A stretch of 64,000 nucleotides of DNA from assembly GCF_009737085.1 (NCBI RefSeq), contig NZ_WOVL01000024.1, positions 19,579 through 83,578 of the forward strand. Reading direction: 5' to 3'. Under the pieces are notes generated by a model, which ran no database searches, was not told the origin of the DNA, and worked only from the letters and a program-made list of their open reading frames with translations. Source of the stretch: Paenibacillus sp. NEAU-GSW1. Its GTDB lineage: Bacteria > Bacillota > Bacilli > Paenibacillales > Paenibacillaceae. Shown here piece by piece: positions 44,273 to 55,660 of this stretch (its first letter is position 1; every line of letters starts with the position of its first letter). The position numbers and the translations under genes are program-made.

Positions 44273-44302
44273 CAAAAAAACTCCATCCCGTTCAGGATGG
44301 AG
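44273..44302 (-). terminator. Terminator of the lactonase-MFS-membrane protein operon
   Basis: Stem CTCCATCC / GGATGGAG followed on the minus strand by seven T. Confidence 0.85.
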
Positions 44303-44918
44303 CAGCCGTTGCAGCTTCTCTTGCAGTCGTCGTTTCGTATCGACTGACTCGATCGTCATGACCAAACAAAATAATAAGTTGTTTGAAATATACATAGCTT
44401 TCCGTTTCTTTTTCAACTCCCATCCGATAGACGAACCGGTCGCCCTGCTCGTAATCGTACGGCTCATTAGGAGCGCCGAGCAAACTTACAACCCGTTCCC
44501 GGTTAACGCCGACAAGCGGCTGCTTCCGCAGCAAGCCCTTCAGCATTTCTTCGCGGTATTCATATTCGCTGACCCAACGGTTATACGTATACGTGACGTC
44601 TTTGTTATTCTCGTACATCGCGCCGAATGAAGGAATCGGAAGGACGACAAGCCAGAACAACAATAGGATGAGATCCCTTTTTCGCAGTTTAATGAAGGTA
44701 CGTTTCTTATAAATAAAGAAGATGGCGATGACATAGATCAGAAACGGCAAGGCTGCAGCGGCGATGAAATACCATTCCAGCGTTGCATGCTTCGCCGTGA
44801 GCCACTTATAAATAACGTTGCGATACAATATCCAATAACCGATCAGCGCGATTAGCAAAATGACAAAACGAGCGCTCCATGACCCGCCAGACGGTGTTTC
44901 CTTCTCCATAGCCGCCAT
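44292..44918 (-). CDS. Membrane protein with SmpA/BamE-like C-terminal segment
   Basis: 208 aa with three membrane helices in the first 110 residues (FVILLIALIGYWILY; WYFIAAAALPFLIYVIAIFF; LILLLFWLVVLPIPSFG). The C-terminal soluble part carries VGVNRERVVSLLGAPNEPYD, a pattern of the SmpA/OmlA-like fold often found on exported proteins. The start at 44918 has an AGGAGGCGAGGAAGAG site. It begins 21 bases after the MFS gene. Function unknown. Confidence 0.7.
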   Translation of the reverse strand: MAAMEKETPSGGSWSARFVILLIALIGYWILYRNVIYKWLTAKHATLEWYFIAAAALPFLIYVIAIFFIYKKRTFIKLRKRDLILLLFWLVVLPIPSFGAMYENNKDVTYTYNRWVSEYEYREEMLKGLLRKQPLVGVNRERVVSLLGAPNEPYDYEQGDRFVYRMGVEKETESYVYFKQLIILFGHDDRVSRYETTTAREAATAAPS

Positions 44919-44939
44919 TCTCTTCCTCGCCTCCTGTCC

Positions 44940-46178
44940 TTATCTGCGATCCTTCGGCAAAAAGACCGAAAGCATGCCAAGCACCGGCAACGCGCTGCAT
45001 ACGATCATCACATTTGACAAGCCGTAATGATCAGCCGCCGTACCGACGACAAGCGCTCCAATTCCCCCCATGCCAAACGCAAGCCCCGTAATGAGTCCTG
45101 ACGCCATGCCGACGTTGCCAGGCATAAGCTCTTGCGCATAGACGACGCTGACGGAAAAGCCGGACAGAAGGATAAAGCCCAGTATAACGATAACCGGATA
45201 TACCCAAAATAACGGCAATTGCGGCAGCATCAGCGCAAACGGCGCCGCACCGAAGATCGAAAACAGCATCATGCGCTTGCGGCCAAAGCGATCGGCCATA
45301 ATACCGCCGACAAAGGTGCCCGCTACTCCGGCTGCCATGAACAAAAATAACGGCAATTGCGCCTGGCGGATCGACAGCCCATATTCATCCTGCAAGAAAA
45401 AGTTATAAAAGCTTCCGATTACCGCCGCATAGCACGATCTTGCAAATACAAGAATAAGAAGCAGCAGCAGCGCAAACGTGATAACTCGGTTGCTATACGC
45501 GGGAAGCTTCTGAACGGTTGCGCCTTCAGCCGCCGGCTTGCCCTTTGGCGCAGGCCTTCCTTTCTCTGCAAGCTGATTTCTGTACCATGGAACGACTCTA
45601 TACAAAATAATAAGCGCCGTAATGGCCAGCAGCGTGCCGTATACTGCGCCGCTTTGGCCGAGCGGCACGAAAATATACATCGTCATTAACGGGGCAAGAG
45701 CCTGCCCGAAGTTGCCTCCGACCTGATAGATCGACTGCGCAAGTCCTCGCCGCGCTCCCGCCGCAAAATAAACGACGCGCGAGCCTTCGGGATGGAATAC
45801 GGCGGACCCGAGTCCGACAAAAACGACGGCAAGCAGCAGTACCCAAATATTCGGCGCGTACGCAAGTCCGGCCATTCCAAGCAAACTGCAGGCCATGCCT
45901 GCCGGAAGCAGCCATGGGGAAGGTTTTTTATCGGACAAAATACCGACGACCGGCTGGAGCACAGATGAAGTCATGTTCAGCGTAAATGCAATCCAGCCGA
46001 TCTGTCCGAGCGTTAAGCCGAGCGAATCCTCGACAATCGGAAACATCGCCGATACGACAGATTGCATCGAGTCGTTCAGCAAATGAACGAAGCTGATCGC
46101 GATCAGAATCGAGAATAATGTGTTTTGCTTAATCGTTTTGTTTACCCTTGATGCCGCAGAGGTTGGTTGCAGGGACAT
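44940..46178 (-). CDS. MFS exporter, fosmidomycin-resistance (Fsr)-like
   Basis: 412 aa with 12 predicted membrane helices. The N-terminus SFVHLLNDSMQSVVSAMFPI matches the Fsr-type branch of major facilitators, drug/proton antiporters. GLGSAVFHPEGSRVVYFAAG is also typical of Fsr homologues. A motif A-like segment (GGIMADRFGRKRMMLFSI) lies in the second half. Six bases separate it from the upstream lactonase gene. Substrate not inferred. Confidence 0.88.
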   Translation of the reverse strand: MSLQPTSAASRVNKTIKQNTLFSILIAISFVHLLNDSMQSVVSAMFPIVEDSLGLTLGQIGWIAFTLNMTSSVLQPVVGILSDKKPSPWLLPAGMACSLLGMAGLAYAPNIWVLLLAVVFVGLGSAVFHPEGSRVVYFAAGARRGLAQSIYQVGGNFGQALAPLMTMYIFVPLGQSGAVYGTLLAITALIILYRVVPWYRNQLAEKGRPAPKGKPAAEGATVQKLPAYSNRVITFALLLLLILVFARSCYAAVIGSFYNFFLQDEYGLSIRQAQLPLFLFMAAGVAGTFVGGIMADRFGRKRMMLFSIFGAAPFALMLPQLPLFWVYPVIVILGFILLSGFSVSVVYAQELMPGNVGMASGLITGLAFGMGGIGALVVGTAADHYGLSNVMIVCSALPVLGMLSVFLPKDRR

Positions 46179-46184
46179 CAGACG

Positions 46185-47261
46185 TTACCCCCTGCCGAAT
46201 GCAATGCAAACCGGAGCATTCGCTTCCAGTATCGTTGTGCGATAGGCAATGCGCCCGCTCTCCTTATCAACGGAGAACAGCGCGATTGTGCCCGTCTTTT
46301 GATGAGCGACAAACATGTGTCCGCCGTCTGGCGCAATCGCAAAGTTGCGCGGCGTTTGACCGCCGCAAGGCTCGGTCTGAACAAGCGTCAGCTTGCCGCT
46401 CGTTTGATCGACCGCAAATACGGCGATGCTGTCATGCCCTCGGTTCGAGCTGTACAAATAACGGCCGGAAGGCGCAAGATGAATGTCGGCTGCGTCACTA
46501 TAATCGGCATATCCTGACGGCAATGCCGATACGGTTTGAACCGGCTCCAGCGCTCCGTCCGTTCCCCCCGTCTTGAATACGGTAACAGTCGAGTCGAGTT
46601 CGTTGACCGCATACGCGTACGGCAGCGTTTCGTGAAAAACGAGATGGCGGGGACCGGCGCCCGCATGCAGCTTGACCGCTCCGCGATACGACTGCGATTC
46701 GCCCTCCTCTTGCTCATAAATATGAATTGAATCCGTTCCAAGATCGGTCACATAAACATATTTGCCGTTCGGCACAATTGCATGCGCGTGAGGCGCCTCC
46801 TGCCGTGCTGCGTTAGGTCCGAGCGGCGCTGAACATGCCGTGATTTGGAGTTCCTTCCCGATCGAACCGTCTTCGTTCAACTGCAGCGTCGCCGAATTGC
46901 CGCCCGTATAATTGGCGATATAGAGCCGTCGCCCCTTCGCGTCCGTACTTACATAGCAAGGATGCGCGCCGCGCGTCAGCCCGCGATTGATCTCGGTCAG
47001 CTTGCCGCTTATCGGATCGATCCGATAGGCAATTGCCGAGCCTCCGATACTGCCTTCCGTATATTCCGTTTCGCTTACTGCGTACAGCAGCTCGCCATTC
47101 GGATGGAGCGCGAGGTAAGACGCGTTCTCCGCTTCGTTAATTTCTTGTATCACAGCAAGCTTCTGCAGCTCTGAATCATAGCGGCAAACGCGAATCGTCG
47201 TCTCGTCTGCGCTTCCGTAGGAACCGATATATACAATTGCTTCGGATGACTTTGCGGACAT
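46185..47261 (-). CDS. Lactonase-family seven-bladed beta-propeller (6-phosphogluconolactonase type)
   Basis: 358 aa, cytoplasmic. The family pattern is clear: YIGSYGSADETTIRVCRYD, ASYLALHPNGELLYAVSE, GAHPCYVSTDAKGRRLYIAN, and the active-site region RQEAPHAHAIVPNGKYVYVTDLG. The closest named relatives hydrolyse 6-phosphogluconolactone to 6-phosphogluconate (Pgl, YkgB). It would supply gluconate-6-phosphate for the pentose-phosphate route. Divergent from the LytTR gene. Confidence 0.88.
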   Translation of the reverse strand: MSAKSSEAIVYIGSYGSADETTIRVCRYDSELQKLAVIQEINEAENASYLALHPNGELLYAVSETEYTEGSIGGSAIAYRIDPISGKLTEINRGLTRGAHPCYVSTDAKGRRLYIANYTGGNSATLQLNEDGSIGKELQITACSAPLGPNAARQEAPHAHAIVPNGKYVYVTDLGTDSIHIYEQEEGESQSYRGAVKLHAGAGPRHLVFHETLPYAYAVNELDSTVTVFKTGGTDGALEPVQTVSALPSGYADYSDAADIHLAPSGRYLYSSNRGHDSIAVFAVDQTSGKLTLVQTEPCGGQTPRNFAIAPDGGHMFVAHQKTGTIALFSVDKESGRIAYRTTILEANAPVCIAFGRG

Positions 47262-47365
47262 CGTGAATCAACCTCTCTGCTTTGGTTTAATGCAACACAA
47301 TGACCTTAGCATACGCCCGCCTGGCGCTTAAAACAAGAAATTCGAATGAGATCAAAGAAAAAATC

Positions 47366-47407
47366 TTTTCAACCGCAAATGGCTATGTTATAATGTAAGC
47401 GCTACCA
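47366..47407 (+). promoter_or_regulatory. Promoter with overlapping cre ahead of the LytTR gene
   Basis: TATAAT (47389-47394) with a weak -35 TTTTCA (47366-47371), 17 bases apart. TGTAAGCGCTACCA (47394-47407) follows, matching the CcpA consensus at 13 of 14 positions. The overlap would let CcpA repress the regulator gene. Confidence 0.7.
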
Positions 47408-47443
47408 AGTCACCCAGTTCACATTTCAAAAGGGGGAATCGGA

Positions 47444-47806
47444 ATGATGAATGCGACGCTGAGCGAAAAGAATGTGTATGAGGATTTTGAATTGGAGTCG
47501 GACGTGCTTTATTTCAGAATCGGCTCGTTCGGGCTCGTCAGCTTTCACGGCAGAAACTATAATATAAAGAAAAGAATGACTGCCGATGAAATTAAACAGC
47601 TCACACAGGAGAAAAGCTTTTATCAAGTAAATTCCCATTGCTACATTAATATCGGCAAAATCAAGTCAATTGCAGGCGGCGTCATTTATTTCGGAGCGGA
47701 GTATTCCGAATCCAAGCAAGTGCCGGTGCCGCGCAGAAAACAATACGTCATCCAACAGCTGTTCATGCAGCGCACGATTGACAGCGAGCTTCGGATTACG
47801 CCTTAA
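47444..47806 (+). CDS. Stand-alone LytTR-domain DNA-binding protein
   Basis: 120 aa consisting almost only of a LytTR domain: SDVLYFRIGSFGLVSFHGRN, then SFYQVNSHCYINIGKIKSI and the C-terminal VPVPRRKQYVIQQLFMQR. No receiver domain, so it is not a classical response regulator. Such proteins bind direct-repeat sites. ATG 47444 follows GGGGGAA. The CcpA site on its promoter makes it a candidate link between carbon state and its regulon. Targets unknown; the following aldose epimerase gene is a candidate. Confidence 0.85.
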   Translation: MMNATLSEKNVYEDFELESDVLYFRIGSFGLVSFHGRNYNIKKRMTADEIKQLTQEKSFYQVNSHCYINIGKIKSIAGGVIYFGAEYSESKQVPVPRRKQYVIQQLFMQRTIDSELRITP

Positions 47807-47823
47807 TCGTTTGGGCGGACCTG

Positions 47824-47860
47824 CCGCCGCGTTCCTATTGGAGCGCGGCGGTTGTTTGTT
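47824..47860 (+). terminator. Terminator after the LytTR gene
   Basis: Stem CCGCCGCG / CGCGGCGG followed by TTGTTTGTTT. Confidence 0.75.
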
Positions 47861-47936
47861 TGAGTCGATCCTGTTATTCTAGGCTTTGGATCGTAAATAT
47901 ATGAACTAGTGAACATATCCATTTAGGAGGATTACA

Positions 47937-48941
47937 GTGAGCAATAATGGACAAGCATATGAGCAGTCGTACAACGGCGAGAAAGCGGTTTGGCTAACAT
48001 GGGGCAGCTATGAAGCAGCCGTATTGCCGGAAATCGGCGCCAACCTGATCGCCTTCCGCGACACGGAGAAAGGCTACCGCATTTTGCACGAGCCGGCTGC
48101 AAATGAAATGGAAGAGTTTAAAGCAAACCCTGGCATCCACGGCATTCCGGTGCTTTTCCCGCCGAACCGTTACGAGGACGGACGATTTGATTGGAACGGA
48201 CGCTCGTACGAATTTCCGGTGAATGAACCGGCTACCGGCAACCATCTTCACGGCTTCGCCCATACTGCGGTATGGAATGTCGAAGATTACGGCGTAACCA
48301 AAACGGAAAGCTACGTCGTGCTTCAATTGTCGGTTGATGAAAACCATGACATTTACCGTTTCCTGCCTCATCGCTTCTCGATTAAGCTGCGCTACTCGCT
48401 GAACGGCGACGGTTTGCTGCAGCATGTATCGGTGCACAACGAAGGCAACGACGCGCTGCCTTGCATGATCGCGTTCCATACGGCGATCAACGCGCCTTTT
48501 ACGCCGAACAGCACGAAAGAAGACTATACGATGAAGCTTACGATCGGCAACCGTTGGGAGCTTAACGAGCGCATGCTGCCGACAGGCAAATTCCAGCCGC
48601 TGTCCGCAGGCGAAGAAGCAATCAAGTCGATCGGCGTGAACCCGTTCTGGGAACCGATGGACAACCACTATACAACAGAGCCGCGCAACGGCCGCAACCA
48701 AATGGAACTGACCGACAGCCGCGAGAACGTTACGCTCGTTTACGACGTCGGAACCAGCTACAAGCAATGGATGGTATGGAACCAGCATCCGTCAGGCAAG
48801 TTCTTCTGCCCGGAGCCGCAGCTTAACCTCGTCAACGCGCCAAACGTTGATTTGCCGGCCGACGAAATCGGCCTTGTTACGCTCGAACCGCAAGGCATCT
48901 GGGAGCAATCGAGCCGCATTTATTTGAAGCAAGGAAACTAA
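47937..48941 (+). CDS. Aldose 1-epimerase family protein
   Basis: 334 aa with a GTG start after TAGGAGGATTACA. Belongs to the galactose mutarotase fold, which interconverts alpha and beta anomers. Family elements: GIPVLFPPNRYEDGRF, GNHLHGFAHTAVWNVED (catalytic His), ACMIAFHTAINAPF (second His) and the late glutamate in FFCPEPQLNLVNAPN. Together with lacZ and xylAB nearby it fits sugar catabolism. It stands 130 bases behind the LytTR gene, beyond a hairpin. Confidence 0.88.
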   Translation: MSNNGQAYEQSYNGEKAVWLTWGSYEAAVLPEIGANLIAFRDTEKGYRILHEPAANEMEEFKANPGIHGIPVLFPPNRYEDGRFDWNGRSYEFPVNEPATGNHLHGFAHTAVWNVEDYGVTKTESYVVLQLSVDENHDIYRFLPHRFSIKLRYSLNGDGLLQHVSVHNEGNDALPCMIAFHTAINAPFTPNSTKEDYTMKLTIGNRWELNERMLPTGKFQPLSAGEEAIKSIGVNPFWEPMDNHYTTEPRNGRNQMELTDSRENVTLVYDVGTSYKQWMVWNQHPSGKFFCPEPQLNLVNAPNVDLPADEIGLVTLEPQGIWEQSSRIYLKQGN

Positions 48942-48957
48942 ATCTCGGAGATTAACG

Positions 48958-49467
48958 ATGTTTAAGAAAAAAGAAGCGCCTGCGCTGAAATCAAAAATAA
49001 AAGGAAATGTGCTGCTCGTTGAGCGCGTCTTCGACGCTCCCCGCGAGCTCGTTTTCCAGGCTTATTCGGAAGCGGAGCATCTTGTCAAATGGTGGGGTCC
49101 CGCCGGTTGGAGCCTCAAAGCATGCAACGTCGACTTCCGCGCCGGAGGCGCCTGGCATTATTGCCTTGAAGCTTCCGATGAGCAGACAAGATCATGGGGC
49201 AAATCGGTCTATCGCGATATATCCGTCCCGGATAAAATCGTATACGGGGACTACGTTTCCGATGAAGACGGCAGCGTGAACGAGGACAGAGTCATTATCG
49301 TGACGCTTGCCTTTGCCGAAGAAAAAGGCAAGACTAAATTGATTAACCGGGCCGAATTCGTTTCATCCGGCGCGCTCAAGCGAACAGTCGAGCTGGGGCT
49401 CGTCGGCGGAATCAGCCAGACATGGGATCGACTTGCCCAATATTTGCGCGGCATTCAAACAAGCTAA
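48958..49467 (+). CDS. SRPBCC (AHSA1-like) domain protein
   Basis: 169 aa. START-like ligand-binding fold of the AHSA1/YndB group: VFDAPRELVFQAYSEAEHLVKWWGPAGW, DFRAGGAWHYCLEA. Many members bind hydrophobic ligands or act as co-chaperones. It is 16 bases downstream of the epimerase gene and probably co-transcribed. Ligand unknown. Confidence 0.88.
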   Translation: MFKKKEAPALKSKIKGNVLLVERVFDAPRELVFQAYSEAEHLVKWWGPAGWSLKACNVDFRAGGAWHYCLEASDEQTRSWGKSVYRDISVPDKIVYGDYVSDEDGSVNEDRVIIVTLAFAEEKGKTKLINRAEFVSSGALKRTVELGLVGGISQTWDRLAQYLRGIQTS

Positions 49468-49473
49468 TCTGCC

Positions 49474-49518
49474 AAAGAAAGAGGAGTCATCCCTAATTGG
49501 GACAACTCCTCTTTCTTT
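49474..49518. terminator. Terminator after the SRPBCC gene
   Basis: 14-bp perfect stem (AAAGAAAGAGGAGT / ACTCCTCTTTCTTT), suitable in both directions. Confidence 0.9.
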
Positions 49519-49524
49519 GCATTT

Positions 49525-49668
49525 CTAATCGTTAAACAAGGAGATGCGTTCTTTCAGCAAGCCTTCAAATTGCTTCTCCAGCTCGTGAATGCCCGCTTTA
49601 TCGAGCTCGCCTTGAAAGCTTGTCCATATGCCGTCGAACTGCTCCGGTTTAGCCATAATCATTTCTGG
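49525..49668 (-). pseudogene. C-terminal relic of an extracellular solute-binding protein
   Basis: On the minus strand, in front of the TAG at 49525-49527, a frame encodes MIMAKPEQFDGIWTSFQGEL and KAGIHELEKQFEGLLKERIS. This reads like the last 45 residues of an ABC-transporter sugar-binding lipoprotein (the A-IH-YE.....-ER pattern is common there). Upstream the frame runs straight into the 51-bp repeat array; no N-terminal part, lipobox or start codon is found. The gene was probably truncated by the array or by deletion. Confidence 0.55.
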
Positions 49669-50464
49669 ATTTATCCAGTAACTTTCGCTCGGACGCGCCA
49701 TTTCGGGGCTCTATGTTGGATCAATCCATTAACTTTCGCTCGGACGCGCCAATCCGGGGCTCTATGTTGGATTTATCCAGTAACTTTCGCTCGGACGCAC
49801 CATTTCGGGGCTCTATGTTGGATTTATCCACTAACTTTCGCTCGGGCGCACCATTTCGGGGCTCTATGTTGGATTTATCCACTAACTTTCGCTCGGACGC
49901 ACCATTTCGGGGCTCTATGTTGGATTTATCCACTAACTTTCGCTCGGGCGCGCCATTTCGGGGCTCTATGTTGGATTTATCCAGTAACTTTCGCTCGGGC
50001 GCGCCATTTCGGGGCTCTATGTTGGATTTATCCAACAACTTTCGCTCGGACGCGCCAATCCGGGGCTCTATGTTGGATTTATCCAGTAACTTTCGCTCGG
50101 ACGCACCATTTCGGGGCTCTATGTTGGATTTATCCACTAACATTCGCTCGGACGCACCAATCCGGGGCTCTATGTTGGATTTATCCAGTAACTTTCGCTC
50201 GGACGCACCAATCCGGGGCTCTATGTTGGATTTATCCAGTAACTTTCGCTCGGACGCACCATTTCGGGGCTCTATGTTGGATTTATCCAGTAACTTTCGC
50301 TCGGACGCGCCAATCCGGGGCTCTATGTTGGATTTATCCAGTAACTTTCGCTCGGACGCACCATTTCGGGGCTCTATGTTGGATTTATCCACTAACTTTC
50401 GCTCGGACGCACCAATCCGGGGCTCTATGTTGGATTTATCCAGTAACTTTCGCTCGGGCGCGCC
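49667..50464. repeat. Tandem array of about 16 51-bp units
   Basis: The unit is 51 bases, running GGATTTATCCAGTAACTTTC through CGGGGCTCTATGTT. About 14 complete copies run from 49713 to 50426, with partial or edge copies on both sides. Copies differ at a few fixed sites: CAG/CAC/AAC/CAT before TAACT, GGA/GGG, GCACC/GCGCC and ATTTCG/AATCCG. Because 51 is a multiple of 3 and no stop occurs in the unit in several frames, three long open frames cross it. The minus-strand one gives a 17-residue hydrophilic repeat KLLDKSNIEPRNGASER. No frame has a good ribosome site or a start outside the array. I treat it as a minisatellite, not a gene. Confidence 0.9.
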
Positions 50465-50483
50465 TGTGTGCAAAACGGAAAAT

Positions 50484-50529
50484 AAAAAGCCGGGCAATGG
50501 AATGCAATATGCATTTCATTGCCCGGCTT
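50484..50529 (-). terminator. Terminator of lacZ
   Basis: Arms AAAGCCGGGCAATG / CATTGCCCGGCTT; flanking A run gives T on the minus strand. It separates lacZ from the 51-bp array. Confidence 0.9.
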
Positions 50530-50535
50530 CTCCAT

Positions 50536-53676
<3,141 letters not shown>

Positions 53677-53851
53677 TCATGTCACCTCGTATGAAAAAAT
53701 ATGAATTCTTCGTTCATTATAAAACAGCTGTTAATTAGGGGGATATCATACGATTTTCACATCATCTATCAAAATATGAACAAAACAAAAAAATATTGCA
53801 TCACATAAAAAAGCCGCCCCGGGCAAAGGACAGCTTCTGTTGCCTCATCTG

Positions 53852-54619
53852 TTAAATCGTCGGCATTACATTGCCGCCGTTGACCGGAATGAACGCTCCT
53901 GTGATGAAGCTGGACAAATCCGACGCGAGAAACGCAACCGTATTGGCAATTTCCTGATCGGTTCCGCGCCGCTTCAATGGCACCGTGCTTTCATATTGCG
54001 CGTTTCGCTCGGTCTGTGTTGCGCGGTCCCGGTCGCTGATCGTCCATCCCGGCGCCACTTGGTTAACCGTGATTTGATGCTCCCCGACTTCTTTGGCAAG
54101 CACGCGGTAAACGCCGTCCATCCCGCGTTTGCCGGCAACGTAAGCCGACTGGGTCGAGAAGTTTTGCATCGCGCATTCCGTGTTGATGCCGATGAACCGT
54201 CCGCCTTGACCGCGCGCAATCATTCCCGGCACAAACGTCTTAGCCAAATAAACGCTTTGCATAACGCAAGATTCAAACTGGCTCGTGTAATCGTCAGCCG
54301 ATTGCTCCAGCACGCTCGTCCATTGATATTGAATAACCGCATTCGCGACGACGATATCTACGGTTCCAAGCTGCGCTTCCGCTTCCGCCTTGATTCGCTC
54401 AATATCGGCTTGCTCCGTTACATTGCCTTTAACCGCAATCGCCCGCCGGCCCAACTCCTCGACCTCGCGCTTCAATTCCTCTGCTTTGCCGGCATTATTC
54501 AAATAATGAATAACAATATCTGCTCCGCATCCGGCCAGCGTCCGGACCATGACTCTGCCTAAATCGCCGGTGGCTCCCGTAACAAGCGCAATACGCCCCG
54601 ATAAATCAATATTCAACAC
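53852..54619 (-). CDS. Short-chain dehydrogenase/reductase (SDR)
   Basis: 255 aa from the GTG at 54619, which has a strong GGGGGAGG at proper distance; the ATG at 54697 would add 26 residues without a ribosome site. Cofactor motif VTGATGDLGRVMVRTLAGCG, NNA region INAVIQYQWT-like (VVANAVIQYQ), catalytic Ser region GINTECAMQNFSTQ and YVAGKRG (YxxxK). NAD(P)H-dependent oxidoreductase of unknown substrate. Divergent from the gluconate-dehydrogenase-like cassette. Confidence 0.9.
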   Translation of the reverse strand: MLNIDLSGRIALVTGATGDLGRVMVRTLAGCGADIVIHYLNNAGKAEELKREVEELGRRAIAVKGNVTEQADIERIKAEAEAQLGTVDIVVANAVIQYQWTSVLEQSADDYTSQFESCVMQSVYLAKTFVPGMIARGQGGRFIGINTECAMQNFSTQSAYVAGKRGMDGVYRVLAKEVGEHQITVNQVAPGWTISDRDRATQTERNAQYESTVPLKRRGTDQEIANTVAFLASDLSSFITGAFIPVNGGNVMPTI

Positions 54620-54788
54620 GTTAATGCCTCCCCCTACCTGTCTTTTCCATTTACCTAACCATTTTGCTCCAATCGCGTTCGTTTGTCCATCCTGCAATTA
54701 ATTTTACAGACGATGGATGATTTTTGAGAAATAGGAAAAACTTTAGTTAACCAAATGACAAAATTATGCCTGATGTAAGGAGACGAAT

Positions 54789-55574
54789 ATGGCCGACCGC
54801 AATAACGGTAACAGAATCAGCAAGGACCAGCCGCAGGACGCTTCGCGCCGCAATTTCATGAAATATACCGGCACCGCCCTCGGCGGAGCCGTCGTCGGCG
54901 GTTTAATCGGCGGCGTTATCGGCAATTCGATGAAAGGCAAAGGAACGGCGGAGACGCCGGCGCCAACCGAAACGGAAAAGCCGACTAAAAACTTCAACGA
55001 AGCGCTTATGTTTTTGACGCAAGATCAGTTTCAAGTTACAGAGGCCGCGGCGGAGCGCATTTTTCCGACCGACGATCTCGGACCCGGAGCGAAAGCGCTT
55101 GGCGTCGCCTTTTTCATCGATCACCAATTGGCGGGTGCGTGGGGCATTAACGCCCGCGATTATATGATGGCGCCTTTCTATGAAGCTGACGCGGAGCAAG
55201 GCTATCAGCTCGGCTTTAAACGCAATGAGCTGTTCGCGCTCGGGCTAACCAAAATAAACGAGTACAGCCAAACGAAGTTTAGCAAGCGTTTTATCGAGCT
55301 GATTGCCGAGGAACAGGATACGGTGCTGACCGCCTTTGAGAAAAGCGACAAGTCGCTGAAAGGCGTTCCCGCCGGCACCTTCTTCAACCTGCTTCGCCAG
55401 CTTACGATCGAAGGCGTATACGCCGACCCGCTGTACAGCGGCAACCGCAATATGGACGGTTGGCGGATGCGCAGCTATCCGGGCAACCAGATGAGCTACT
55501 ACGAAACGATCGATAAGGATGAATTTCAAAAAATCGAGCCGCTCAGCCTGCATGACCATCTCAATCTTGGCTAG
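54789..55574 (+). CDS. Gluconate 2-dehydrogenase subunit 3-like protein with Tat signal
   Basis: 261 aa. The N-terminus carries a perfect twin-arginine motif (ASRRNFMKYTG) and a Gly-rich hydrophobic segment (TALGGAVVGGLIGGVIG). The mature part matches the small gamma subunit of membrane sugar dehydrogenases (FLTQDQFQVTEAAAERIFPT; GPGAKALGVAFFIDHQLAGAWG). This subunit has no cofactor; it carries the catalytic GMC subunit, which lacks its own signal, through the Tat pore by hitch-hiking. First gene of a four-gene cassette with GMC dehydrogenase, tatC and tatA. Confidence 0.92.
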   Translation: MADRNNGNRISKDQPQDASRRNFMKYTGTALGGAVVGGLIGGVIGNSMKGKGTAETPAPTETEKPTKNFNEALMFLTQDQFQVTEAAAERIFPTDDLGPGAKALGVAFFIDHQLAGAWGINARDYMMAPFYEADAEQGYQLGFKRNELFALGLTKINEYSQTKFSKRFIELIAEEQDTVLTAFEKSDKSLKGVPAGTFFNLLRQLTIEGVYADPLYSGNRNMDGWRMRSYPGNQMSYYETIDKDEFQKIEPLSLHDHLNLG

Positions 55575-55580
55575 CGCAAG

Positions 55581-55645
55581 AAGCGAGTTTTGCTTCGCAA
55601 AACTTAAGCTCATGCTTTCGAAGCGAGTTTTGCTTCGCAAAACTT
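55581..55645 (+). repeat. Twin hairpins between the two dehydrogenase subunit genes
   Basis: Two identical 25-base copies starting AAGCGAGTTTTGCTTCGCAA (55581-55605, 55621-55645), exactly 40 bases apart. Each contains a perfect hairpin AGTTTTGC/GCAAAACT with a 3-base loop. The second ends directly at the ribosome site of the GMC gene. It may limit read-through or shield the upstream mRNA and so set subunit ratio. Confidence 0.7.
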
Positions 55646-55660
55646 TAAGGAGGATCAGAT

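Noticed and set aside
47899..47920. Partial palindrome ATATGAACTAGTGAACATAT before the aldose epimerase gene
   Set aside because: Symmetry is interrupted and short in an AT-rich leader; I cannot separate it from chance.
49667..50464. CRISPR array
   Set aside because: Units are directly adjacent with no unique spacers, 51 bases long, and no cas genes are nearby.
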